Source: Ulvibacter sp047614245
GTDB lineage: Bacteria > Bacteroidota > Bacteroidia > Flavobacteriales > Flavobacteriaceae
Assembly: GCA_047614245.1 (NCBI GenBank)
Contig: JBLHIC010000074.1
Span: 1-12,728, forward strand
Length of the DNA: 12,728 nt
Reading direction: 5' to 3'
Shown here one piece after another: positions 6,365 through 12,728 of this stretch. Below the pieces are notes generated by a model. It worked only from the letters and a program-made list of their open reading frames with translations. It was not told where the DNA came from and did no database searches. Both the position numbers and the translations under genes were made by a program. Each line of letters begins with the position of its first letter. The stretch's first letter is position 1.

Positions 6365-6805
6365 ATGCACTTGGCCCTTCCGTCGGAAACAATATTTCAC
6401 TCAATCGAAAGCACCATTAAAGAATACCGAAAATTTGCACAGAAGAACATTTCAGAAATAATAAAGGATATGACCATAGATCAGGGTTTGGTGCTCCTCT
6501 TTCTGAATGAGCATCCAGACCTAACACAGAAAGAAATTGCCAAACTGGTGTTTAAAGATAATGCATCGATGACTCGAATGATCAATACCATGGTTCTGAA
6601 AAAATATCTGAAACGCTCCATGAATAATGAAGACAGAAGGCGTTATAAAATTGAAATCACCAACAAGGGAAAGGAAGTTTTGGAAACACTCCCTCCCATC
6701 ATTCATTATAATAGAAATTCATCATTAAAAGGAATCACAAAAAACGAACTCAATCAATTGGATACCATTTTGAGTAAAATCAGAACCAATTGTACAAAAA
6801 CATGA
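6365..6805 (+). CDS. MarR-family winged-helix transcriptional regulator
   Basis: At 146 residues this is a normal MarR length. N-terminal helices (about 8-50) are followed by the winged-helix domain: LTQKEIAKLV and the recognition-helix region NASMTRMINTMVLKKYLKR (about 53-84). The wing has the family signature D-R-R-R-Y-K-I-E-I-T-N-K-G (90-102). C-terminal helices (about 120-140) complete the dimerisation region. Such proteins are cytoplasmic dimers that repress nearby genes until a small ligand or oxidant releases them. There is no conserved Cys in the N-terminal part to suggest OhrR-like oxidation sensing; the single Cys is at residue 143. The stop lies 4 bases before the S41 peptidase start, so the two are almost certainly co-transcribed, and the palindrome at 6321-6344 is the likely operator. 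The signal sensed is unknown. Confidence 0.92.
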   Translation: MHLALPSETIFHSIESTIKEYRKFAQKNISEIIKDMTIDQGLVLLFLNEHPDLTQKEIAKLVFKDNASMTRMINTMVLKKYLKRSMNNEDRRRYKIEITNKGKEVLETLPPIIHYNRNSSLKGITKNELNQLDTILSKIRTNCTKT

Positions 6806-6809
6806 CATT

Positions 6810-8147
6810 ATGAAAGCAATAGAATACCTTCCCGCAATAATAATAGCATTTTTATTGCTGCTAACTACTCAACTAAAAGCTCAAGAAAATGCTGCGCTAT
6901 TAACACCTAAAGAACAGCAAACTGTTGTGGATTCCATAGCCAGTAAACTAAACGCAAACTACGTTTTTCCTAAAATTGCTGCGAATATGGTCTCAAGTAT
7001 CGAATCGAAACTTGGCAGCGGCGATTATAAATCCATTCTGGATCCTCAAGAATTTGCGACCACTTTAACCGCAGATCTTCAGGCGATCAGTAATGATAAA
7101 CATTTAAGAGTCAACTTTGCTCCCGACCAAATAGCCGACCAACAGCAGGCCGTTACTGCTGAAGATAGCATCGCTTTTTTGAATCGTTATGTCAATAGGA
7201 TGAAGCGAAATAATTTTGGTTTTAAGGAAGTTAAAATTATGGCTGGTAATATTGGTTATTTGGATCTTCGAAGTTTTTCGAATGTTGAATACGCGGGAGA
7301 GACGGCTGTTTCTGCCATGAACTTTTTAAGTAATACAGATGCGATTATTATTGATCTTCGGAATAACGGAGGTGGAAGCCCAGCAATGATTCAACTCATT
7401 ACCAGTTATCTCTTTGGAAGCGAACCGGTTCATTTGAACAACTTCTATTGGCGCCCATCCAATTCTAATTCTCAAACCTGGACCTTGCCACATGTGAGCG
7501 GTACGCGCAGTCCCGATACTCCGGTTTATATATTAACCAGTGGTGGGACTTTTTCGGCAGCGGAAGAGTTTAGCTATAATTTAAAGAATCTGGAACGCGC
7601 TACTATAGTAGGTGAAACTACGGGCGGTGGAGCGCATCCTGGTGGCTCCATTGTGGCGACAGATCGATTCATGATTTGGGTTCCAACTGGCCGGGCCATT
7701 AACCCTATCACCAATATCAATTGGGAAGGAACTGGTGTTAGTCCACATATTGATGTTCCTGCTGGGGAAGCTCTCGATGTAGCCCATATGAAAGCCTTGG
7801 AAACACTTATGGATAAAAATAAGGACCAGGACCTAAAAGCTTTCTACGAATGGCCGCTCGCAGAACTGAATCTAAAAACAGATCCAGTGACTTTAGATGC
7901 CAAAACTTTAAAATCCTTCGCAGGGAATTATGGCCCGCGCTTGGTGACCTTCGAGAACGACGCATTATTCTATCAGCGAGGCACTGGAACGAAATATGAA
8001 TTGTTTCCGTATAGTGATAATGAATTTATGTTGAAAGGGCTGGACAGCTTTAGAATACGTTTTTTAGCCGAAGGGAACAAAGTAATTGCGTTGCAAGGAT
8101 TGTATGACAGTGGCCAAACCGATAAGAATGCAAAAGGGAAAGAGTAG
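6810..8147 (+). CDS. exported S41-family peptidase (IRBP/tricorn-like, no PDZ domain)
   Basis: This 445-residue protein has a signal peptide (hydrophobic core 8-20, probable cleavage after QLKA, residue 24). An N-terminal helical region (about 30-110) precedes the S41 catalytic core: GNIGYLDLRSF (146-156), DLRNNGGGSP (182-191), TSGGTFSAAE (243-252) with nucleophile Ser249, and VGETTGGGAHPGG (267-279). The Lys of CtpA-type Ser-Lys dyads is not visible after Ser249. DKHLRV (96-101) with His98 and WEGTGVSP (305-312) with Glu306 suggest a tricorn/IRBP-type Ser-His-Glu arrangement; this assignment is inference. No PDZ domain fits between them. Residues about 360-440 form a beta-rich tail like those appended to other secreted Bacteroidota hydrolases. 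It should act in the periplasm or outside the cell on unknown peptides. It is second in the operon with marR. The gene appears richer in G and C than its neighbours by eye. Confidence 0.9.
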   Translation: MKAIEYLPAIIIAFLLLLTTQLKAQENAALLTPKEQQTVVDSIASKLNANYVFPKIAANMVSSIESKLGSGDYKSILDPQEFATTLTADLQAISNDKHLRVNFAPDQIADQQQAVTAEDSIAFLNRYVNRMKRNNFGFKEVKIMAGNIGYLDLRSFSNVEYAGETAVSAMNFLSNTDAIIIDLRNNGGGSPAMIQLITSYLFGSEPVHLNNFYWRPSNSNSQTWTLPHVSGTRSPDTPVYILTSGGTFSAAEEFSYNLKNLERATIVGETTGGGAHPGGSIVATDRFMIWVPTGRAINPITNINWEGTGVSPHIDVPAGEALDVAHMKALETLMDKNKDQDLKAFYEWPLAELNLKTDPVTLDAKTLKSFAGNYGPRLVTFENDALFYQRGTGTKYELFPYSDNEFMLKGLDSFRIRFLAEGNKVIALQGLYDSGQTDKNAKGKE

Positions 8148-8625
8148 ATTCTCTCTCATTGATTATTAAATACTACAAAAATGGAATTAACAACAATTGT
8201 GGTGAACGAAAATGAATTTTATCATAAATAGAAATCAGACTTAAGACATATTATAAAAATGCCTTGCGCAGATGGTTAAAGAAAGTGAATTCCTCCAATT
8301 TGTGTAAATTATTTACCGACACAACAAATAAGCTCTAAGGGATGCTTCACCCTCTTTAGTAGGTGTTTTGTTAATTCCGTCACTAAACCGCGATAAATCA
8401 CGTACAATTCCTTCAGTAATAATATTAAATAATACATAGTGATAAGCACATTACTTAAAAAACGGTATTTAGCATTTTTATACTCGAGACACCTAAAGGT
8501 TTCAAAAACTAATAAAGAAAATAATAAAAGCTAAATTAAACGATATACAAATCTTCATCTCTGATTTTCCATAACCAGACTTAATTTTACCTAAATAGTC
8601 TACTTAGTGTTCTCTGGAGTATGTC
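8148..8625. other. 478-base gap between convergent genes, containing coding traces
   Basis: No intact gene is visible. Near the left end is a 16-codon plus-strand frame starting at ATG 8181 (MELTTIVVNENEFYHK, stop at 8229-8231), probably not functional on its own. The middle and right parts carry minus-strand frames that look like the remains of a gene (see the separate entry for 8313-8558). No terminator hairpin with a T-run was recognised for either flanking gene. Confidence 0.5.
8313..8558 (-). pseudogene. possible decayed minus-strand gene of unknown family
   Basis: Reading the minus strand from 8558, an ATG opens an 18-residue frame that looks like a signal peptide or membrane anchor (MKICISFNLAFIIFFISF) and stops at 8502-8504. 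A shift at this point leads into a second open frame (FETFRCLEYKNAKYRFLSN ...) that continues to a TAA near 8310. In a third frame, 8450 to 8313 reads protein-like (GIVRDLSRFSDGINKTP, then TKEGEASLRAYLLC) and ends in TAA. The pattern resembles a small exported or membrane protein broken by frameshifts. I do not recognise the family, and chance open frames in AT-rich DNA are a real alternative. Confidence 0.3.
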
Positions 8626-9084
8626 TTAGGATATCCCTTTCATCGTGAGTATAATAGTAACCCATACAATTACTGAAGAAAAGAAAATTCCAATTGTATT
8701 GGCCAAAAAAGCTTTGCCGCGATCGATCTTAAACATATAAGTAGCAATCGTCCCTGCATAAACGCCAGTTCCCGGTATAGGAAGCATCACGAAGAATATA
8801 AGTCCGAAGAAACCATATTTTTGAATTACATTCCCCGAGCCAATCTTAGCTCTGCGGGCAATATTAATTGCTGCCTTCTTATATGGAGTCCATCTTAGAA
8901 GATATCGATTAACATTATCCAAAAATAAAAGCATTAAGGGGAAAACAAGGACATTTGATAAAAAACAAATAACGAACACCAAATAAATATTAAGACCACT
9001 CACCAACCCATAGGGAATACCCACCTTTGCTTCACCAAAAGGGGAAATACTCCATAACATAGAAATAATGATGTCTTGAACCAC
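8626..9084 (-). CDS. small multidrug-export family membrane protein (COG2426-like)
   Basis: This 152-residue protein is very hydrophobic, with about four membrane segments (roughly 26-54, 90-110, 112-118 as a re-entrant-like stretch, and 125-147). It matches the 'small multi-drug export protein' family (PF06695/COG2426) in two conserved places: ISPFGEAKVGIPYG (13-26), where relatives have an acidic residue and Gly-Pro turn in the first hairpin, and FFVMLPIPGTGVYAG (97-111). The family belongs to the DedA/VTT-like superfamily; the drug-export name is historical and the substrate is not established. The start is a GTG at 9084; the next ATG (9060) would remove only eight residues before the conserved region. 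It lies 85 bases after the FAD oxidoreductase on the same strand, with an inverted repeat in the gap. Confidence 0.85.
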   Translation of the reverse strand: MVQDIIISMLWSISPFGEAKVGIPYGLVSGLNIYLVFVICFLSNVLVFPLMLLFLDNVNRYLLRWTPYKKAAINIARRAKIGSGNVIQKYGFFGLIFFVMLPIPGTGVYAGTIATYMFKIDRGKAFLANTIGIFFSSVIVWVTIILTMKGIS

Positions 9085-9122
9085 GATGTTAAATTTACAG
9101 ATTGCAAAATTAACTTTCCTCT

Positions 9123-9145
9123 AAGGATTTATAACAGCAATCCTT
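9123..9145 (-). terminator. inverted repeat after the FAD oxidoreductase gene, possible weak terminator
   Basis: AAGGATT (9123-9129) and AATCCTT (9139-9145) form a 7-bp stem with a 9-base loop. On the minus-strand transcript it begins 24 bases after the oxidoreductase stop and ends 38 bases before the next gene's GTG. It is not followed by a T-run, so it may be a weak attenuator, an operator for the downstream gene, or chance. Confidence 0.3.
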
Positions 9146-9169
9146 CATAAAAATTACACAAAGTTGAAC

Positions 9170-10741
9170 TTAATCCTTGAGTTGATTGCCTCGGTGTTTA
9201 TTTACAATAGCATCCACACAATTAATCCCATCAATAGCTGCTGATATAATACCTCCAGCATAACCAGCTCCTTCTCCACAAGGATATAAACCAGATATTT
9301 CAACGTGCTCTAAGGTTTCAGGATTCCTAGGTATGGATACGGGAGAAGAAGTTCTGCTCTCGGGCGCGTGCAGCACTGCATTATTCGTATAATAACCTTT
9401 CATTTTTTTTCCGAAGGAAACGAACGCCTTATTTAGACGGCTCGCTATTAAATCGGGCAAAACTTCGTTTAAATCGGCAGAAACTATCCCTGGCTGATAG
9501 GAAGTTTTAGGGAAATCGGAAGATAGCTTTCCTTCGACGAAATCGATCATACGTTGCGCCGGTACTCGTTGCGTTTCACCACCCGCCTTCCAACAGTTTT
9601 TTTCAACTAATTTTTGAAAATCTAAACAAACAAATGGATCTCCTTCTTTATAATTGGGTAAATCCTTTGGAGCTACGCTCACAACAACCCCTGAATTAGC
9701 ATAAGGGTTATTTCTTTTACTCGGACTCCATCCATTGGTAACAACTTCCTCTTGTTCTGTAGCACAGGGTGCTATAATGCCTCCTGGGCACATACAAAAG
9801 GAATATACTCCCAAACCATCTACTTGCTCTACTAAGGCATACGAGGCTGGTGGTAAAAATGGATTTTCATCATCACCGTGATACTGAATACGATCTATTA
9901 GTTGTTGTTGATGCTCGACTCGAACACCAATAGCGAATGGTTTAGCCTCGATTTTTACTTTTTTATCGTGAAGGAGATAAAATATGTCTCTTGCCGAATG
10001 TCCAGTAGCTAAAATAAGATCATTAAAAGGAAGCCAGTCTTTATGGTTTATTTGGATTGCATTTAGCGCACTATCTACAAATTTTATATCCGTCATTTTA
10101 GAATTAAAGTGAACTTCTCCCCCATGCGCGATAATGGTTTCACGCATATTTGTAATAATTTTCGGAAGTTTATTGGTCCCAATATGTGGATGTGATTCTA
10201 CTAATATATTTTCGTCCGCACCAAAATGCACAAACCATTCAATTGCTTTTAGGACATTCCCTCGTTTCTTGGAACGTGTATATAGTTTTCCGTCTGAGTA
10301 GGTGCCAGCTCCTCCTTCCCCAAAGCAATAATTAGACTCTGGGTTAACAATTTGTTGTTTATTAATTTTTGCTAAATCAAATCTACGAGATCTAACATCT
10401 TTACCACGTTCAAATACAATGGGTTTAAATCCTGCTTCTATTGCTCGTAAGGCGGCGTACAACCCGGCTGGACCTGCCCCAATAATGCATATTTCAGGGG
10501 CTTTGGAGACATTTTTAGGAACAAAAGGAGAACTAATAACTCTCTTTTCATCTTTCAACCAAAATTCAATTTGAAGATTTATTTTTATTGGTTCTCGTCT
10601 TGCATCAATCGATTGTTTTCGAATCCGCCAATCTGAAATATCATTATTCCGAAGTTTGGCTTTTTCTAAACCTAAGTCCAAAACATAGGCTTCATCTTCC
10701 TGCTGACGTGGTAAAATTGAAATTTGAATAAGTATACTCAT
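9170..10741 (-). CDS. COG2509-type FAD-dependent dehydrogenase
   Basis: This 523-residue cytoplasmic flavoprotein has an N-terminal region of about 75 residues characteristic of COG2509 proteins (basic strand-rich segment with the RKQSIDARR stretch at 41-49). Next come the Rossmann FAD-binding motif IIGAGPAGLYAA (86-97) with ERG at 111-113, the family block FGEGGAGTYSDGKLYTR (140-156), ATGHSARD (245-252), CMCPGG (316-321), and the C-terminal FAD-contact motif CGEGAGYAGGI (488-498). Members are predicted oxidoreductases annotated as FAD-dependent dehydrogenases or geranylgeranyl-reductase-like proteins; the physiological substrate is not known. Two cysteines in CMCPGG could be redox active, an inference. 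The length is normal for the family. It starts 103 bases after the end of the Wzi gene with a -7-like box of its own, so it is probably a separate transcription unit or read from both. Confidence 0.9.
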   Translation of the reverse strand: MSILIQISILPRQQEDEAYVLDLGLEKAKLRNNDISDWRIRKQSIDARREPIKINLQIEFWLKDEKRVISSPFVPKNVSKAPEICIIGAGPAGLYAALRAIEAGFKPIVFERGKDVRSRRFDLAKINKQQIVNPESNYCFGEGGAGTYSDGKLYTRSKKRGNVLKAIEWFVHFGADENILVESHPHIGTNKLPKIITNMRETIIAHGGEVHFNSKMTDIKFVDSALNAIQINHKDWLPFNDLILATGHSARDIFYLLHDKKVKIEAKPFAIGVRVEHQQQLIDRIQYHGDDENPFLPPASYALVEQVDGLGVYSFCMCPGGIIAPCATEQEEVVTNGWSPSKRNNPYANSGVVVSVAPKDLPNYKEGDPFVCLDFQKLVEKNCWKAGGETQRVPAQRMIDFVEGKLSSDFPKTSYQPGIVSADLNEVLPDLIASRLNKAFVSFGKKMKGYYTNNAVLHAPESRTSSPVSIPRNPETLEHVEISGLYPCGEGAGYAGGIISAAIDGINCVDAIVNKHRGNQLKD

Positions 10742-10748
10742 TGTATGA

Positions 10749-10756
10749 TAAAGATA
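10749..10756 (-). promoter_or_regulatory. candidate -7 box (TATCTTTA) for the FAD oxidoreductase gene
   Basis: The minus strand reads TATCTTTA, one mismatch from TAnnTTTG, ending 7 bases before the ATG at 10741. The extreme closeness would make the transcript almost leaderless, and no -33 TTG is seen, so this is tentative. Confidence 0.3.
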
Positions 10757-10844
10757 CTCTAAAACTAGGCAGAATTGGTTAGGTTTTATTCAAATTCAAT
10801 CGAATTATAGGAGAAAATAGATAGTCGGAAAGTAGTCTCACGAA

Positions 10845-12227
10845 CTAATATGAGTATGTATATGTTAGTCCTGCTCCAAAGGTATCTTTATTTTGATCGC
10901 TATAATCAAAACCAAGTAAGAGCGAAAGGTTTCCATACTTCTCTATAGAATATGTGGTGTTTAGATAGTTATATATAGCAAATTCCTCAGGTTCTATTGG
11001 TATTGCAAAAGAACCTGTGTTTTGAGTAAAACTTGTTTTTGATTTAAATGACAAATTTCCATTCCTTGCTGCAAAGCCAACATTTATAGCCCTTGTGCGA
11101 TTATAAGCTATAAATGACGGGTTCCCAAATGGAATGATAAAAGGTAGGCCAATCGTGTTGTTATGATATGTCCAGCCAGATCGGTAGATAGAATTAGAGA
11201 AATAATTGTCAGGACGGCCGCTCCCACTTTGATCTGTGGTTTGAACATATTCTAATAAAAAACCAGTAATAAAACTGTCAAAATCAGCAGTATTAGGTCC
11301 AAAATAAAATCCCCAAATTCCATCTGGGAAATTCTTAAATGCCGTCCCAGATCCATCTTCAAACGGATGCTGATGGTAGAATGAGAATCTTCCTGAGGAG
11401 GGAGTGAAATTATATTCAAAATTATAAATCCCCAAATGATTTCCAAGACTGTTAAGCGTTTCTCCAATCGCTGTATCACCTTCTGATTTACCAGCAATAA
11501 AAACTTGTAAAAAATCACTAAAAGAAGATGGTAGTTTACCAAACACAGGTGATGTGCCTCCCCACTGGGCATAATGTTCAATGCCACCAACAAGCTGATT
11601 TTTACGGTCTAAATTAACTACGAGTCCAAGTCTTTTATAATGTACTTTTGGATTATCAACGTATCTTTCTTCATTGAGTTCATAATGTGCTATTCCCCAA
11701 TCGATTCCAAAAGTATTTGAGAGCATAAACGGCTCTGGCGCTTCGACTATTAAGCCAGGTAGTGCTCTGGCGTTGCCAGATAATAAAAAATCCTTTGCAA
11801 CTACGGATAACCCTTGATACTCTTGAAAAGGTGTTTTACTTCCCAAAGTAACTTTAAGCCAAGGATTAACATACGAAATATAAAGTTCATCTCTCCTTAG
11901 AGAGTTCTTATTCCCATTGGATGCTATAGCACCAGCACCTAATTCGAAATAGCTTCTATCTGAAAGGTAATAGGAGATACTGCCTCGCAACAATCCTGCA
12001 ACATTCGTTTCTGCATCAATTCTTCCATTTGTATTTCTATACATCCAAAAGGGAAGATTGTCTCCAGTAGCCCCAAAACCCATTGTGGTTAAACTTAAAT
12101 GGTCAATAACAAACCCTTCTTTTACAAAAGGTTTTATATCATATCTTTCGGGGTTTAACACCTTGTTTTCTTGTGAAAATAGTAGCGAAATAGGCAATAA
12201 GAATATAATTAAAAGCCATTTTTTCAT
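10845..12227 (-). CDS. Wzi-type capsule assembly outer-membrane protein
   Basis: From the ATG at 12227 the protein has 460 residues; an ATG four codons upstream (12239) is possible, but the later start gives a clean signal peptide (MKKWLLIIFLLPISLLFSQ, cleavage near residue 18-20). The mature part shows many alternating, aromatic-rich segments as in beta-barrels and ends in aromatic Tyr-Thr-Tyr-Ser-Tyr, a typical outer-membrane barrel terminus. Landmarks of the Caps_assemb_Wzi family (PF14052) include LPFWMYRNTNG (58-68), HYAQWGG (218-224) and HQHPFEDGSG (285-294). E. coli Wzi is an outer-membrane lectin that helps attach capsule; Bacteroidota relatives usually sit in polysaccharide loci. It follows the dehydratase gene by 15 bases (3 with the upstream start), so the two are likely one operon. 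Confidence 0.9.
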   Translation of the reverse strand: MKKWLLIIFLLPISLLFSQENKVLNPERYDIKPFVKEGFVIDHLSLTTMGFGATGDNLPFWMYRNTNGRIDAETNVAGLLRGSISYYLSDRSYFELGAGAIASNGNKNSLRRDELYISYVNPWLKVTLGSKTPFQEYQGLSVVAKDFLLSGNARALPGLIVEAPEPFMLSNTFGIDWGIAHYELNEERYVDNPKVHYKRLGLVVNLDRKNQLVGGIEHYAQWGGTSPVFGKLPSSFSDFLQVFIAGKSEGDTAIGETLNSLGNHLGIYNFEYNFTPSSGRFSFYHQHPFEDGSGTAFKNFPDGIWGFYFGPNTADFDSFITGFLLEYVQTTDQSGSGRPDNYFSNSIYRSGWTYHNNTIGLPFIIPFGNPSFIAYNRTRAINVGFAARNGNLSFKSKTSFTQNTGSFAIPIEPEEFAIYNYLNTTYSIEKYGNLSLLLGFDYSDQNKDTFGAGLTYTYSY

Positions 12228-12242
12228 ACAAAGAACCATTAA

Positions 12243-12728
12243 CTATTTTTGAATAAAATGATCACTATCGAGAACTTCAAATTCAGAATTCTCACTAATA
12301 AATTCAGGCACTAATTCCTTTAGAAGTTTTACTACTTGGCTGTCTTTGTGACGTGTGGCAGTCTTTATTAGAGTCTTAATCTTCAGATTAATATCCTCAA
12401 AAGACCCGCAGGGAACCTTAGAGATCATAATTTTGGGATGATGTGTTGGTAATGAAGTAGATGAATCACTTAATAATTCTTCATATAGTTTCTCACCCGG
12501 TCGTAATCCCGTAATTTCAATATTAATATCCTCATAGGGTTCTAGACCAGAAAGGCGAATCATACGTTCTGCCATGTCCAGAATTCGTATAGGTTCCCCC
12601 ATATCAAATACAAATATTTCACCTCCCTCTCCCATAGTACCAGCTTGTAGTACTAATTGGCAGGCCTCTGGAATAGTCATAAAATATCTAATAATATCTT
12701 TATGAGTAACTGTCACTGGGCCTCCTTG
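12243..12728 (-). CDS. C-terminal part of a WbpM/CapD-type UDP-sugar 4,6-dehydratase (5' part outside the window)
   Basis: The frame enters from the right edge (reading QGGPVTVTHKDIIRYFMT) and stops at TAG 12243-12245; 161 residues are visible. The segment GGPVTVTH...RYFMTIPEA, then GEIFVFDMGEPIRILDMAE, and TGLRPGEKLYEELL, is the typical C-terminal half of the extended short-chain dehydrogenase domain in polysaccharide biosynthesis proteins of the CapD/WbpM/FlaA1 group (PF02719). These enzymes convert UDP-GlcNAc to 4-keto-6-deoxy sugar precursors for capsule or O-antigen. The catalytic and NAD-binding motifs lie outside the window. WbpM-type proteins carry N-terminal membrane helices, which cannot be checked here. 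The gene directly precedes the Wzi gene, supporting a surface-polysaccharide operon. The GTG at 12716 inside this frame is not the true start. Confidence 0.92.
   Translation of the reverse strand, partial: QGGPVTVTHKDIIRYFMTIPEACQLVLQAGTMGEGGEIFVFDMGEPIRILDMAERMIRLSGLEPYEDINIEITGLRPGEKLYEELLSDSSTSLPTHHPKIMISKVPCGSFEDINLKIKTLIKTATRHKDSQVVKLLKELVPEFISENSEFEVLDSDHFIQK

Noticed and set aside
6521..6706. Minus-strand frame inside the MarR gene
   Set aside because: Antisense shadow of the winged-helix coding region.
7581..7787. Minus-strand frame inside the S41 peptidase gene
   Set aside because: Antisense to the catalytic core region; no independent support.
11252..11593. 113-residue minus-strand frame inside the Wzi gene
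   Set aside because: A shifted frame of the Wzi gene with low-complexity Leu/Ile content; the Wzi frame has the family landmarks.
12058..12252. Plus-strand 64-residue frame at the Wzi start
   Set aside because: Antisense to the Wzi signal peptide and N-terminus.

Overview
The window looks like a chromosomal segment of a Bacteroidota bacterium, most likely a member of the Flavobacteriaceae. The DNA is AT-rich. Several starts are preceded by a Bacteroidota-type -7 box (TAnnTTTG, here TATCTTTG). Signal peptides end in the typical '...SQ' or '...KAQ'. The protein families (2TM-domain regulator, Wzi-type capsule protein, COG2509 flavoprotein, DEAD-box protein with a DbpA-like tail) are also common there. 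No RNA gene, intact mobile element or CRISPR array was seen.

Layout, left to right. (1) The last 36 codons of a membrane protein (2-112, +), then about 375 bases without a credible gene that carry a striking array of six 8-bp units (282-329). (2) Two DEAD-box RNA helicases in tandem on the minus strand (488-1801 and 1871-3211). The downstream one has DEFD in place of DEAD and a DbpA-like RNA-binding tail. (3) Divergently, a secreted alpha/beta hydrolase (3503-4531, +), followed by a decayed stretch that contains a clear esterase-TPR pseudogene (4881-5544). (4) A regulatory pair reading away from each other: an XRE-type HTH protein fused to a two-helix membrane domain (5667-6125, -), and a MarR-family regulator (6365-6805, +) with a perfect 24-bp palindrome just before its start. 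The MarR gene is followed 4 bases later by a secreted S41 peptidase gene (6810-8147, +). (5) A 478-bp gap with traces of a decayed minus-strand gene. (6) A minus-strand block: small multidrug-export-family membrane protein (8626-9084), COG2509-type FAD oxidoreductase (9170-10741), Wzi-type outer-membrane capsule protein (10845-12227), and the C-terminal part of a WbpM/CapD-type nucleotide-sugar dehydratase (12243-12728, cut by the window edge).

How the genes may work together. The helicase pair probably serves RNA remodelling or ribosome assembly and looks co-transcribed. The MarR and peptidase genes form a compact operon with a strong candidate operator, so the peptidase is probably controlled by a signal sensed through MarR. 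The dehydratase and Wzi genes are almost contiguous and look like the edge of a surface-polysaccharide locus continuing beyond the right end. The rest is a mix of housekeeping-like single genes and decaying accessory DNA. I did not find a convincing new multi-gene system. The best candidates for a second look are the MarR operator with its peptidase, the membrane-tethered HTH protein facing it, the octamer array, and the two gene remnants.
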